Below are positions 1 to 7,017 of a DNA stretch of 42,306 bases, piece after piece. The DNA is taken from the IMG/VR virus record IMGVR_UViG_3300035698_000956, positions 1 through 42,306 of that record, one strand, 5' to 3'. The translations under genes were made by a program, and so were the position numbers. Below the pieces are notes generated by a model, which saw nothing but the letters and a program-made list of their open reading frames with translations, did not search any database and was not told where the DNA came from. This DNA comes from a virus. Numbering within the stretch: the first letter of the stretch is position 1; every line of letters starts with the position of its first letter.

Positions 1-26
1 ATGTGCAGTACATGGTGATAAGGTTA
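1..26. repeat. Terminal redundancy, left copy (assembly overlap)
   Basis: The first 26 bases are identical to bases 42281-42306. An exact short overlap at contig ends is typical of a circularised or terminally redundant assembly. A gene reads in frame across the join, which supports the circular reading. It is too short to be a T7-type terminal repeat, which normally exceeds 100 bp, so it is probably not the physical end of the virion DNA. Confidence 0.9.
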
Positions 27-97
27 AATGTACACGCATACAAGATGAGCTACCTCTTGGACAGGTAGCAAAGGATGATACACATGAACAGACCTAG
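1..97 (+). CDS. Small Cys/His-rich protein, 3' part (continues from 42183)
   Basis: This is the downstream part of a 64-residue gene that starts at 42183 and crosses the contig junction. Reading 42183-42280 and then 1-97 gives 195 bases with no internal stop, ending at TAG 95-97. The part encoded here ends in DELPLGQVAKDDTHEQT and overlaps the start of the next gene (ATG 84). The whole protein has several Cys and His residues, including CGWGRPH and GHACAVHGDK, so metal binding is plausible. The function is unknown. The same C-terminal pattern (DE-PL-QV-K-TH) recurs inside the next gene, suggesting duplication. Confidence 0.7.
   Translation, partial: CAVHGDKVKCTRIQDELPLGQVAKDDTHEQT
39..86 (+). 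repeat. Diverged direct repeat, copy A (gene end plus ribosome site)
   Basis: Aligns with 226-275: both contain GATGAG, CACCTCTT or TACCTCTT, GACAGGTAG, AAAGG and then ATG. Copy A encodes DELPLGQVAKDDTH in the junction gene and supplies the ribosome site for the next gene. Confidence 0.6.
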
Positions 98-731
98 CCA
101 TTGGAAACCTAGCATACTCAGGTGTTTTGACTGTGGTAGCACTCGACTAAACTTAGTATCAATGACGCATAACACAAGGGAACACAAGTGTAAAAGCTGT
201 AGTTGTACGTTTCTATCTACATGGACATACGATGAGTCACCTCTTAGACAGGTAGACAAAGGTAACACACACATGGACGACAACGACTACACTAATAAAC
301 CACACCTCGCATGGAACAAGGCGATGGAACGTGGACTAGACTCACTGATACGTGCATTCAAAGAGCGTAAGCAGTACGAGACTGCTGATTCACTTGAACC
401 TGCTGACATGGAAGAACTCATGTACATAGTAACACTACGTGCTAACAACATGGAAGCTAACGTACACAAGCATGGTGATGTCACGGCTGACTGTCAGTTT
501 GTACGCAACAAGCCAACTACTAGAGACAAGCTACGCAAGGAACAGTACGAGATACAGTACGAGATACAGAAAGCAGGGTTCAACGTAGTATTGTGTGATG
601 GATGTGAGAAGCCTATCATGTACAGGATAGAGGATGTAGGTGATAACGCTATGCTTAGTTGCCCACACTGTACGCTAGAGCAAGACCTGTGTGACACACC
701 AGACATCAGCTTCGGTGGGTACAAGTCATGA
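84..731 (+). CDS. Two-zinc-site early protein, unknown function
   Basis: A 215-residue protein of unknown function. ATG 84 is preferred over ATG 75 because AAAGG at 70-74 abuts ATG 75 but lies 9 bases before ATG 84. Two Cys-pair zinc sites are visible: CFDCG with HKCKSCSC near the N terminus, and CDGCEK with CPHC near the C terminus. The middle is helical and charged. The segment around residues 49-64 and its DNA (226-275) repeat the end of the preceding junction gene and its ribosome site. A second good start (AAAGG 258-262, ATG 273) lies within the gene, so it may be a fusion of a small zinc-finger gene with a second gene. It belongs to the early cluster and is followed by a 4-base overlap (ATGA at 728). 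Confidence 0.75.
   Translation: MNRPSHWKPSILRCFDCGSTRLNLVSMTHNTREHKCKSCSCTFLSTWTYDESPLRQVDKGNTHMDDNDYTNKPHLAWNKAMERGLDSLIRAFKERKQYETADSLEPADMEELMYIVTLRANNMEANVHKHGDVTADCQFVRNKPTTRDKLRKEQYEIQYEIQKAGFNVVLCDGCEKPIMYRIEDVGDNAMLSCPHCTLEQDLCDTPDISFGGYKS
226..275 (+). repeat. Diverged direct repeat, copy B (inside the zinc protein)
   Basis: Second copy of the 39-86 segment. Here it is read in frame as DESPLRQVDKGNTH and leads into an in-frame ATG at 273. The match in both protein and ribosome-site sequence points to an ancestral tandem duplication of a small zinc-protein gene, with the second copy fused to the following gene. Confidence 0.6.
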
Positions 732-1330
732 TACAGAACCTACATAACATAACACCACAACAAAAGCGTAGCATGAGTAAACTTAAGTGGCTCAGCCGAC
801 ACACACAGAGGTTAGGTGTGTACCACTGGTTCTATGACAACATATATGATAGCCTGCCTCGTGGCACACAGCTTAGCCTTGACATGTTCACAACACCTGA
901 TGTCGTTGACCCTTACCATCTCGTAGGTATGCATGAGACTATCGAGAGTACAGCCCTAGCCTTGTATGAACGTGCTAGTGTAGAGGGTAAGCCTAAGCGT
1001 ACCGTTAGGCACACTATATTCTACCAGTGTGACATAGAATCTAGTGCCTTGTCTGAGTGTGAGTTCATCAACTGCTTGTTCGTGCGGTGTAAGATACGTG
1101 GCGTAGTATCACTAACTATCTTTAGATGTTGTGACTTCTATTCATGTGCGTTACTGTTACCTGACTGGCGTAACGTGACACATAACATCACTACTATGAA
1201 CTGTTGCACACAGATACATAACATGTATGGTGTAGAGGAGAAACTTGTAGGTTATCCTACACGTAAGCCTCCTCAACCATCCAAGCAACAGCGTGGTAAG
1301 TATGATACGTATAGAGGATGTACATACTAG
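728..1330 (+). CDS. Early protein with pentapeptide-like segment
   Basis: A 200-residue protein of unknown function. Its ATG overlaps the previous stop (ATGA), indicating coupled translation. The middle part (about residues 95-140) has a loose five-residue rhythm with Cys and Phe, such as FYQCDIES, CEFINC, FVRCKIR and FRCCDFYSC. This resembles a short, irregular pentapeptide-repeat helix, a fold found in some DNA mimics and gyrase protectors. The repeat is too short and irregular to assign that role. It is the last gene of the early cluster, followed by the 211-base promoter region before the RNA polymerase. Confidence 0.7.
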   Translation: MIQNLHNITPQQKRSMSKLKWLSRHTQRLGVYHWFYDNIYDSLPRGTQLSLDMFTTPDVVDPYHLVGMHETIESTALALYERASVEGKPKRTVRHTIFYQCDIESSALSECEFINCLFVRCKIRGVVSLTIFRCCDFYSCALLLPDWRNVTHNITTMNCCTQIHNMYGVEEKLVGYPTRKPPQPSKQQRGKYDTYRGCTY

Positions 1331-1369
1331 CACGCATGTGTTCTATTATAAATACTAACTAATGGAGTT

Positions 1370-1430
1370 GAGTCCACCGATGGCTACCAAAAGCCCTGCT
1401 ACTACTGAGCTGAGCCAATGTGGTGGACTC
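1370..1430. repeat. Inverted repeat upstream of and overlapping phage promoter 1
   Basis: GAGTCCACC (1370-1378) is the exact reverse complement of GGTGGACTC (1422-1430). Pairing continues inward: TGGCT after the left arm can pair with AGCCA before the right arm, with small bulges. The right arm lies inside the phage promoter, so the left arm is a mirrored half-promoter. In RNA reading through from upstream this could form a hairpin about 14 bp long with a loop of about 27 nt. No U-tract follows, so it does not look like an intrinsic terminator. Confidence 0.6.
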
Positions 1431-1438
1431 TTGGGAAA
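1416..1438 (+). promoter_or_regulatory. Phage RNA polymerase promoter 1 (upstream of RNAP gene)
   Basis: This 23-bp site matches two others in the genome (13146 and 39717) in 18 of 23 positions for the first. The shared core is ACTCTTG followed by a purine, then GAA. If the G at 1433 is +1, CAAT begins exactly at -17, as TAAT does in T7 promoters, and the transcript starts GGGAAAG, close to the T7 start GGGAGA. ACTGAGCT just upstream is shared with the 39717 copy. It lies about 100 bp before the RNA polymerase gene, implying autogenous transcription. Confidence 0.75.
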
Positions 1439-1541
1439 GACACTGACTCTAACTGGCTGTATACATACGCACACACATGTTAGAAAAGAACTCTAAGGGT
1501 ACTCTGTACGTACCTATCAAGGGAAAGGAAACTAAACACAC

Positions 1542-4058
1542 ATGAAAACTTATGACCCTAATGAACCTGTCATACGCAGGTCAAGGCTAGTAGAATTACA
1601 GAAGACACTTGAGGATGAAGCAACACAGCTTGGCATACATAAATATCGCAAGGCTTTACTCCGAGGTTCTCTCGGTGACATGCCTCCAGGTGTGGTACTG
1701 CTACGCTCTACCATCCAGAACTTTATCAAGGTGTTCAACGACTGGTATGATAACACGAAGCGTAAGACTGGCATGAAGTCAGTGTTCAACACCCTAGTAC
1801 AGGACATCACTAACACAACAAGCGAGGAGATAGCTTACATCGTGTGCAAGCGTGTGATTAACTCTATCGGTGTAGGTAATGAGTCGATTCAGACCGTTGC
1901 TAAAGGCGTAAGTGACATGCTCTTACGTCACAACGAGTATCGTAAGATGACGAAGGAACACAGGGGTATGGTCGAGACTATCAAGGACAAGATGGTCACG
2001 ACTAAGAGTTCGTTCAACAAGAACTTCATGATGAAATCTAAGCGTGAGTTACTACACATAGAGGACACGAAGTGGTCAGCTATACTCAGGTACAAGGTAG
2101 GACTCAAGCTCATCGAGTTGTTCCAAACAGCAACAGGTTTCATTGACACGTATGAGAACATGGAAGATGGGACACTAGGCTCATTACGTACACGTATAGG
2201 TGCAACACCTAAGCTAATGCACTGGCTTGAAGAACAGCACGGACGGTGCGAATTGCTTCAACCAGTGCTACTGCCTATGGTAGTCGAGCCTATGGAGTGG
2301 ACTAACCTCCAGTATGGTGGGTACTTGACCATCGCTAAGCCCCTCATCAAGACACGTAATAGACATGTGTTCAATGAGCTATGTGAGAGACATGATAGCT
2401 ATGACCTATGCCAACTCATGAATACTAAGATACAAAACACTCCGTTCTGTATTGATAGTGACGTGTATGCTGTGATGCAAGAGGCATGGGAACAGGGCAT
2501 AGCTATAGGTGACATGCCTGCACGTGAACTTGAAGTGTACCCCGAGGCAGCAGCAAGCAATCATCCTGATGATGTCAAGGCATGGCGTAAAGAACGTGCC
2601 TTTGTATACGAGCGTAACCGAGCCACTGTATCTAAGCGTATAGCATGGAGCATGAAGCTATGGGTAGCTGAGAAATTTAAGAACTATCCACACCTGTACT
2701 TCACGTGGTTTTTCGATTGGAGGGGACGCATGTACCCTGAGGCATCCTTCCTTAACCCTCAGACCGATGATGCCAAGGCATTGCTTCGGTTCACGAAGAA
2801 GGTAAGGCTAGGTGTACATGGTAAGTTCTGGCTGTACGTACACACAGCTAACTGCTATGGTATGGACAAGGATAGCTACGAGCAACGTATAGAGTGGGTG
2901 ATTGACACCTTGAGTGGACGACACCCGACTAGAGTAGAAGACTTATGGCGAGGTGCTGATGAACCCTTCCAGTTCTACACAGCATACAATGAGTGTCTTG
3001 CACTATTAAAGCATGAGCGTGCAGGTAAGAAGTCCAACAGTTTCATGTCCAACCTTATCGTAAGTAATGATGGTACATGTAACGGACTACAGCATCTCGC
3101 CGCATTGCTTCTCGATGAGGGCAGTGCGAAGGAAACTAATCTATGTGCATCGCGTAACAGTAATAAGCCTAATGATATATATGCACGTATAGCAGAGGAA
3201 TCATTACGATTACTACATGATGAAATAGAGAACACTAAGTTCAGTCGCATCTTGATACCTCTAGTGTCACGCAAGTTCGTCAAACATAATGTTATGACGA
3301 CTGCTTATGGTGTTACCATATACGGTATGCGTAAGCAACTCATGTCTTTCATTAAGAAGGACACAGACTGGCTGTTCACAGGTAAGATAAGAGCAGATGA
3401 CTTGAAATCTCTCGTATACTATTATGTAGACATCGTGTATGAATCAATCAGTAATGTGCTACCTGCTGTACGCGTAGTGATGGAGTGGTTGCGTAACATA
3501 TGTGATACGCTAGTCACCTATCATGTTAAGCCTGAGTGGGAGACAGACAGTGGGTTCACTATCATACAAGAGTATCGTAAGATGCAATGCAAGAATGTCA
3601 AAACCTTTTGGGGTAGCATGCGTATAGAACATAGTGTGCAAGAGGACATACCTGATACCATTGATGACAAGAAGCATCGTAAAGGTATCGCACCTAACTA
3701 CATACATAGTAATGATGCAGCACACATGGTCAACACGATACGAGCCAACAGTTTCAGAGAGCATAGCATGGTGCATGATGAGTATGGATGTCATGCAGGT
3801 AACATGGAAGAGATGCAGATGAACATAAGGGCTACGTTCATCGAGATGTATGAGCTAGATGAGGATGGGTTAGGACAACTGGATGACTTTCGCACACAGT
3901 GCATATATAAAATAGCAGAGGAGGGATACATAGTAGACGAGGATGGTTTCAAGAACACTATTGATGAGCAGGAAGCAGACGAACTGTTGCCTGCTGTACC
4001 TGCACGAGGTACGTTTGATATTAGAGAGGTGAGCAAGAGTGCTTACTTCTACAGCTAA
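1542..4058 (+). CDS. T7-type single-subunit DNA-dependent RNA polymerase
   Basis: An 838-residue polymerase (T7 gp1 is 883) that transcribes the phage middle and late genes. Catalytic Asp is D510 in SNDGTCNGLQHL (T7 D537). K581 and Y589 lie in KHNVMTTAYG (T7 K631 and Y639), and D746 lies in MVHDEYG (T7 D812). The C-terminal RGTFDIREV region matches the T7 end, but the last residues are AYFYS instead of FAFA. The loop before KGIAPNYIHSND corresponds to the T7 promoter-specificity loop and differs strongly in sequence, fitting the different promoter core. A purine-rich ribosome site (GGGAAAGGAA) lies about 10 bases before ATG 1542. The gene follows promoter 1 directly. Confidence 0.97.
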   Translation: MKTYDPNEPVIRRSRLVELQKTLEDEATQLGIHKYRKALLRGSLGDMPPGVVLLRSTIQNFIKVFNDWYDNTKRKTGMKSVFNTLVQDITNTTSEEIAYIVCKRVINSIGVGNESIQTVAKGVSDMLLRHNEYRKMTKEHRGMVETIKDKMVTTKSSFNKNFMMKSKRELLHIEDTKWSAILRYKVGLKLIELFQTATGFIDTYENMEDGTLGSLRTRIGATPKLMHWLEEQHGRCELLQPVLLPMVVEPMEWTNLQYGGYLTIAKPLIKTRNRHVFNELCERHDSYDLCQLMNTKIQNTPFCIDSDVYAVMQEAWEQGIAIGDMPARELEVYPEAAASNHPDDVKAWRKERAFVYERNRATVSKRIAWSMKLWVAEKFKNYPHLYFTWFFDWRGRMYPEASFLNPQTDDAKALLRFTKKVRLGVHGKFWLYVHTANCYGMDKDSYEQRIEWVIDTLSGRHPTRVEDLWRGADEPFQFYTAYNECLALLKHERAGKKSNSFMSNLIVSNDGTCNGLQHLAALLLDEGSAKETNLCASRNSNKPNDIYARIAEESLRLLHDEIENTKFSRILIPLVSRKFVKHNVMTTAYGVTIYGMRKQLMSFIKKDTDWLFTGKIRADDLKSLVYYYVDIVYESISNVLPAVRVVMEWLRNICDTLVTYHVKPEWETDSGFTIIQEYRKMQCKNVKTFWGSMRIEHSVQEDIPDTIDDKKHRKGIAPNYIHSNDAAHMVNTIRANSFREHSMVHDEYGCHAGNMEEMQMNIRATFIEMYELDEDGLGQLDDFRTQCIYKIAEEGYIVDEDGFKNTIDEQEADELLPAVPARGTFDIREVSKSAYFYS

Positions 4059-4087
4059 CACACACACAACACACAAGGAGAAAAAAA

Positions 4088-4828
4088 ATGGTAAGAAAAA
4101 AAAGAGCAAAGAGTCCAGATAAACTTAACGACAAGGTGACACAGATACACAGCAGACGACCAAGGGTCGACACGAATAAGGAAGCAGAAGCAGAGGTAGA
4201 GAACCAAGATACACTAGTCACTATGCCTGATGTTACATGCACTAAGAAGGGCGAGTACAAAGTAACCAGTGCTGTACCTACTGCACCACGCACTAAACGT
4301 AATATCCTCATGACAATCAGTAACCTGATAATAAGCAAGGCTGAAGCACACATGCGTGGGATAATCAATGGTGATGACGTACTCAATAGTGTGCCTGTGT
4401 CTGAGGTGTATAAGCACATGGATATACTGGTGATACATGACGAGGTTAACCTCCTGTTCAATGGTATACCCTTCTTCAAGGTGCGAGCATTCGAGTCTGA
4501 TGGACAACTGAAGCATAGACTTACACACATCACAGAAAACTGTATCGCTCTTAGGCACAAAGAAACTGTACTCACATCTGAGTATGACCTGTATGTCGAT
4601 AGCATCTATGTTGGTAGTGCAATCGCTAAGCTTTACGGTGCTGATGAACTGACGGGTGTCATACCAGAAAAATTCTTGTATGACATCTGTGTCAAGCTTG
4701 GACTAAAGGACTCAGCACTCAAGGGCTACCTGCTAGACAAAGCTAATGCTGCTGCTGCTCAGGCAGAGGTACAAGAACATCTTGATGAGCTTATAGGGGG
4801 AGACACTGATCTTCCTGTGCCTGAATGA
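4088..4828 (+). CDS. Hypothetical protein downstream of RNAP
   Basis: A 246-residue protein that I do not recognise. The N terminus is very basic (RKKRAKS), followed by a low-complexity charged stretch to about residue 60. A mixed alpha/beta region follows, and then a C-terminal Ala/Gln/Glu-rich helix (KANAAAAQAEVQEH). AAGGAG lies just before a run of A and then ATG 4088. It overlaps the next gene by four bases (ATGA at 4825). Its place between RNA polymerase and SSB is where T7 has small host-interaction genes (1.1-2), so a role in host takeover or nucleotide metabolism is possible but not shown by the sequence. Confidence 0.8.
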   Translation: MVRKKRAKSPDKLNDKVTQIHSRRPRVDTNKEAEAEVENQDTLVTMPDVTCTKKGEYKVTSAVPTAPRTKRNILMTISNLIISKAEAHMRGIINGDDVLNSVPVSEVYKHMDILVIHDEVNLLFNGIPFFKVRAFESDGQLKHRLTHITENCIALRHKETVLTSEYDLYVDSIYVGSAIAKLYGADELTGVIPEKFLYDICVKLGLKDSALKGYLLDKANAAAAQAEVQEHLDELIGGDTDLPVPE

Positions 4829-5394
4829 CTAGGCGCAAGCGTGGAAACACACAAGATGTTAAGCCTAGTAGACAGGAAGAGAAGCTTGAAGGTATCAATA
4901 TCACCTTTGCTTCTCGCTCGTGCGTGTACCGCTTTTACAGTATTGGCACTTATCCTATGCAGTATGTTATAGCTGAGGTTAAGACAAGCGAGAACGGTAA
5001 CACGTATGAGAAGGACGCAAGCTACTTCGATAGCATATTCGGTGCGCTTAACTACATAACACAGATTAAGATTCAAGGTATAACAGCACGAGACTTCGGG
5101 ATTCTATTCGAGAAGCTGTTTGCCTTACATAACGAGGGACTCACGTTCCTACGTACACTATCATTCAAGGAGGTAAAGAAGTATGCCACGACCACAACCA
5201 AGAAGGAGCAGGTCACGACCCCAACCACCAAGCGAAGACAGAGGGTCACGCAAGGTGAGAGCAAGACCGAGGGGTCAAGCAGAAGAAAGAGAAGCAATAC
5301 GCCACAGCAATCCGACACGACAGGCACGCAAAGGAAACGTAAAGCCTCGGCTAGTCCCTCTGTTTCTAATCGACGACCTCGAAGCAGGGTTTGA
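4825..5394 (+). CDS. Hypothetical protein with Lys/Arg/Thr/Ser-rich tail
   Basis: A 189-residue protein of unknown function, started by the ATGA overlap at 4825. The first 115 residues look globular (SRSCVYRFYS, VIAEVKTS, FGALNYITQIK). From about residue 118 to the end it is low-complexity and strongly basic (TTKRRQR, RRKRSNT, RKRKAS). That tail is encoded by 5183-5394, which is also the N-terminal coding region of the SSB gene in another frame. The overlap of 212 bases is much longer than others in this genome. The basic tail could bind nucleic acid, or could be a by-product of the overlap. Confidence 0.75.
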   Translation: MTRRKRGNTQDVKPSRQEEKLEGINITFASRSCVYRFYSIGTYPMQYVIAEVKTSENGNTYEKDASYFDSIFGALNYITQIKIQGITARDFGILFEKLFALHNEGLTFLRTLSFKEVKKYATTTTKKEQVTTPTTKRRQRVTQGESKTEGSSRRKRSNTPQQSDTTGTQRKRKASASPSVSNRRPRSRV

Positions 5395-6034
5395 GGTAGT
5401 CACCGAAGAATCAGAAGTTATGTGGGCTAAGATACACACACCTGACACGTTCAAGAACAAGACACAATACAAAATCAACATCATCAACGGTGGTACTGAG
5501 TGGTGGCAGGGATTCAAAGCACAGTGCATAGCACTAGCCGAAGCCTATTACACCGAGATGACATCGGACATGCACCAGAGTAAGATAGATGAGATTGAAT
5601 TAGTGTTACCCTTTCATGAGGAGTTTGATGACAAGGACGCTGATGGTACAGGTGAGTACCTCTTTGAATACATACAAGCTAAGATGTATGCGAGTTACAC
5701 GAAGAACGGTAAGACTAAACAGATGGCGCCCAAGGTTGTTGATTGCAACATGGTAAACACCAAGTCTGAACCCTTCAATGGTAGCACGTGTAAGGTCAAA
5801 GTCACAGTTAAGCCATACTTCATGGACACACGGGACAAGCTGATAGGTGTAACGATTTACTTTAGTGTGGTTCAGATAATCAAACTCGTTACAGGTGGAG
5901 CAGGAAACCTTGAAGGCTTTAGTAAAGAGGATGGGTACACTGACATGGGTGAAAGCTTCGAGGACACTGCACCTACTGATGATTACTATGATGATGACGT
6001 GGATAACTTCGACGCTAACGACATACCTTACTGA
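5183..6034 (+). CDS. Single-stranded DNA-binding protein (T7 gp2.5-like) with basic N-terminal extension
   Basis: A 283-residue homologue of T7 gp2.5 (232 residues), which coats single-stranded DNA and recruits polymerase and helicase through its acidic tail. From about residue 57 it follows the gp2.5 pattern: an OB-fold-like core with FEYIQAKMYASYTKNGKTK and CKVKVTVKPYF, then an acidic C terminus (DDYYDDDVDNFD) ending in an aromatic residue. The first 55 residues form an Arg/Pro-rich extension absent from T7 gp2.5. The start is well supported: AAGGAGG at 5167-5173 lies 9 bases before ATG 5183. The extension is therefore probably real and dual-coded with the previous gene. The stop and next start overlap as TGATG. 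Confidence 0.88.
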   Translation: MPRPQPRRSRSRPQPPSEDRGSRKVRARPRGQAEEREAIRHSNPTRQARKGNVKPRLVPLFLIDDLEAGFEVVTEESEVMWAKIHTPDTFKNKTQYKINIINGGTEWWQGFKAQCIALAEAYYTEMTSDMHQSKIDEIELVLPFHEEFDDKDADGTGEYLFEYIQAKMYASYTKNGKTKQMAPKVVDCNMVNTKSEPFNGSTCKVKVTVKPYFMDTRDKLIGVTIYFSVVQIIKLVTGGAGNLEGFSKEDGYTDMGESFEDTAPTDDYYDDDVDNFDANDIPY

Positions 6035-7017
6035 TGGGTAGGGCATGGAACAACCACTTCAGATTTAAACCTAAGCGAGTAGGAAAGTACAGGTCAAAGC
6101 TTGAGCATCGTGTAGCTTGCATGTTGGATAAGAGTGCAATCTCCTATGGCTACGAAGATACAACCATAGCATACATGATACCAGAGAAAGTACACAGCTA
6201 TACACCTGACTTCCGTTTGCCTAACGACATACTCGTGGAGGTTAAGGGGTTGTTTGATGCAGAGGATAGAGCGAAGGCTTTGTATGTACGTGACCAACAC
6301 CCTGATAGAGACATACGCTTTGTGTTTAGTAATCCGAAGAAGCGAATCAGTGGAAAAAAAATCAAAGGCACACCTATGACTTATGCTTCATGGTGTAAAG
6401 ATAATAAGTTTAAGTTCGCTAAGTCATACGTACCAACAGAGTGGCTACGTGAACGGAAGGAGGACATACTAAAAATGCAAGTGATAGAACACGGACTACA
6501 TTTAGAGGAGCATCTCCAAGCCTTGCAACTGCTTAACATACCATACAAGAAGGCAGTACCTTACGAAGATGAGTACGTGCAGTTGTTTATAGCTTATGAT
6601 TTGTGTGCATTACACAGGCTAAAGCTACTGATGAAAATCTATAAGCCAAGGTACTTCTGTGTGTTAGGTAACAAGGAACAAAAAGGATTCAGCAACTACC
6701 TCAATCGGGTATGTATACCTGTGCAAGCAGGACTTTACAGTGCTTGTGAGCAGATGTACTACGTGTGGACTAACATCCCTATCCTTAAAGACCTCGGAGA
6801 TAACACACACTACTCACTTGAAGGTAAGCACCCAAGATACAACCAAGCTTATAGTAAGAGCGTGCGTAAGAGGGAAGCAGCTAGAATACTCGGCGTAACT
6901 AGACCTGATACCATGTCAGAGATAGGGTTTAACCTACATGTACGTGAGGCTATACCAGTAGACTTCCTTGTCACACTACTTAAAGGATTGCGCCGACACT
7001 TTGGGACACCAAACTAA
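6034..7017 (+). CDS. Endonuclease I (T7 gp3-like Holliday junction resolvase) with C-terminal extra domain
   Basis: The first 150 residues match T7 endonuclease I, which resolves branched DNA and breaks host DNA. Active-site residues are in place: E24 in SKLEHRV, D59 in YTPDFRLP, E69 and K71 in VEVKGLFD. RDIRFVFSNPKKR and YASWCKDNKFKFAKSYVPTEW also follow the T7 protein. T7 gp3 ends at 149 residues. This protein is 327, with about 175 further residues (for example VPYEDEYVQLFIAYDLCALH and YFCVLGNKEQKGF) that I cannot assign. No stop or obvious ribosome site separates the parts. It starts inside the SSB stop (TGATG) and overlaps primase-helicase by up to 50 bases. Confidence 0.93.
   Translation: MGRAWNNHFRFKPKRVGKYRSKLEHRVACMLDKSAISYGYEDTTIAYMIPEKVHSYTPDFRLPNDILVEVKGLFDAEDRAKALYVRDQHPDRDIRFVFSNPKKRISGKKIKGTPMTYASWCKDNKFKFAKSYVPTEWLRERKEDILKMQVIEHGLHLEEHLQALQLLNIPYKKAVPYEDEYVQLFIAYDLCALHRLKLLMKIYKPRYFCVLGNKEQKGFSNYLNRVCIPVQAGLYSACEQMYYVWTNIPILKDLGDNTHYSLEGKHPRYNQAYSKSVRKREAARILGVTRPDTMSEIGFNLHVREAIPVDFLVTLLKGLRRHFGTPN

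Noticed and set aside
1340-1352. Host -10 like TATTAT at 1344 upstream of RNA polymerase
   Set aside because: No acceptable -35 at 16-18 bases upstream.
4021-4605. Antisense open frame (194 codons) opposite the gene after RNA polymerase
   Set aside because: Low-complexity Ser/Leu/Cys product, no ribosome site, and overlap with two sense genes.
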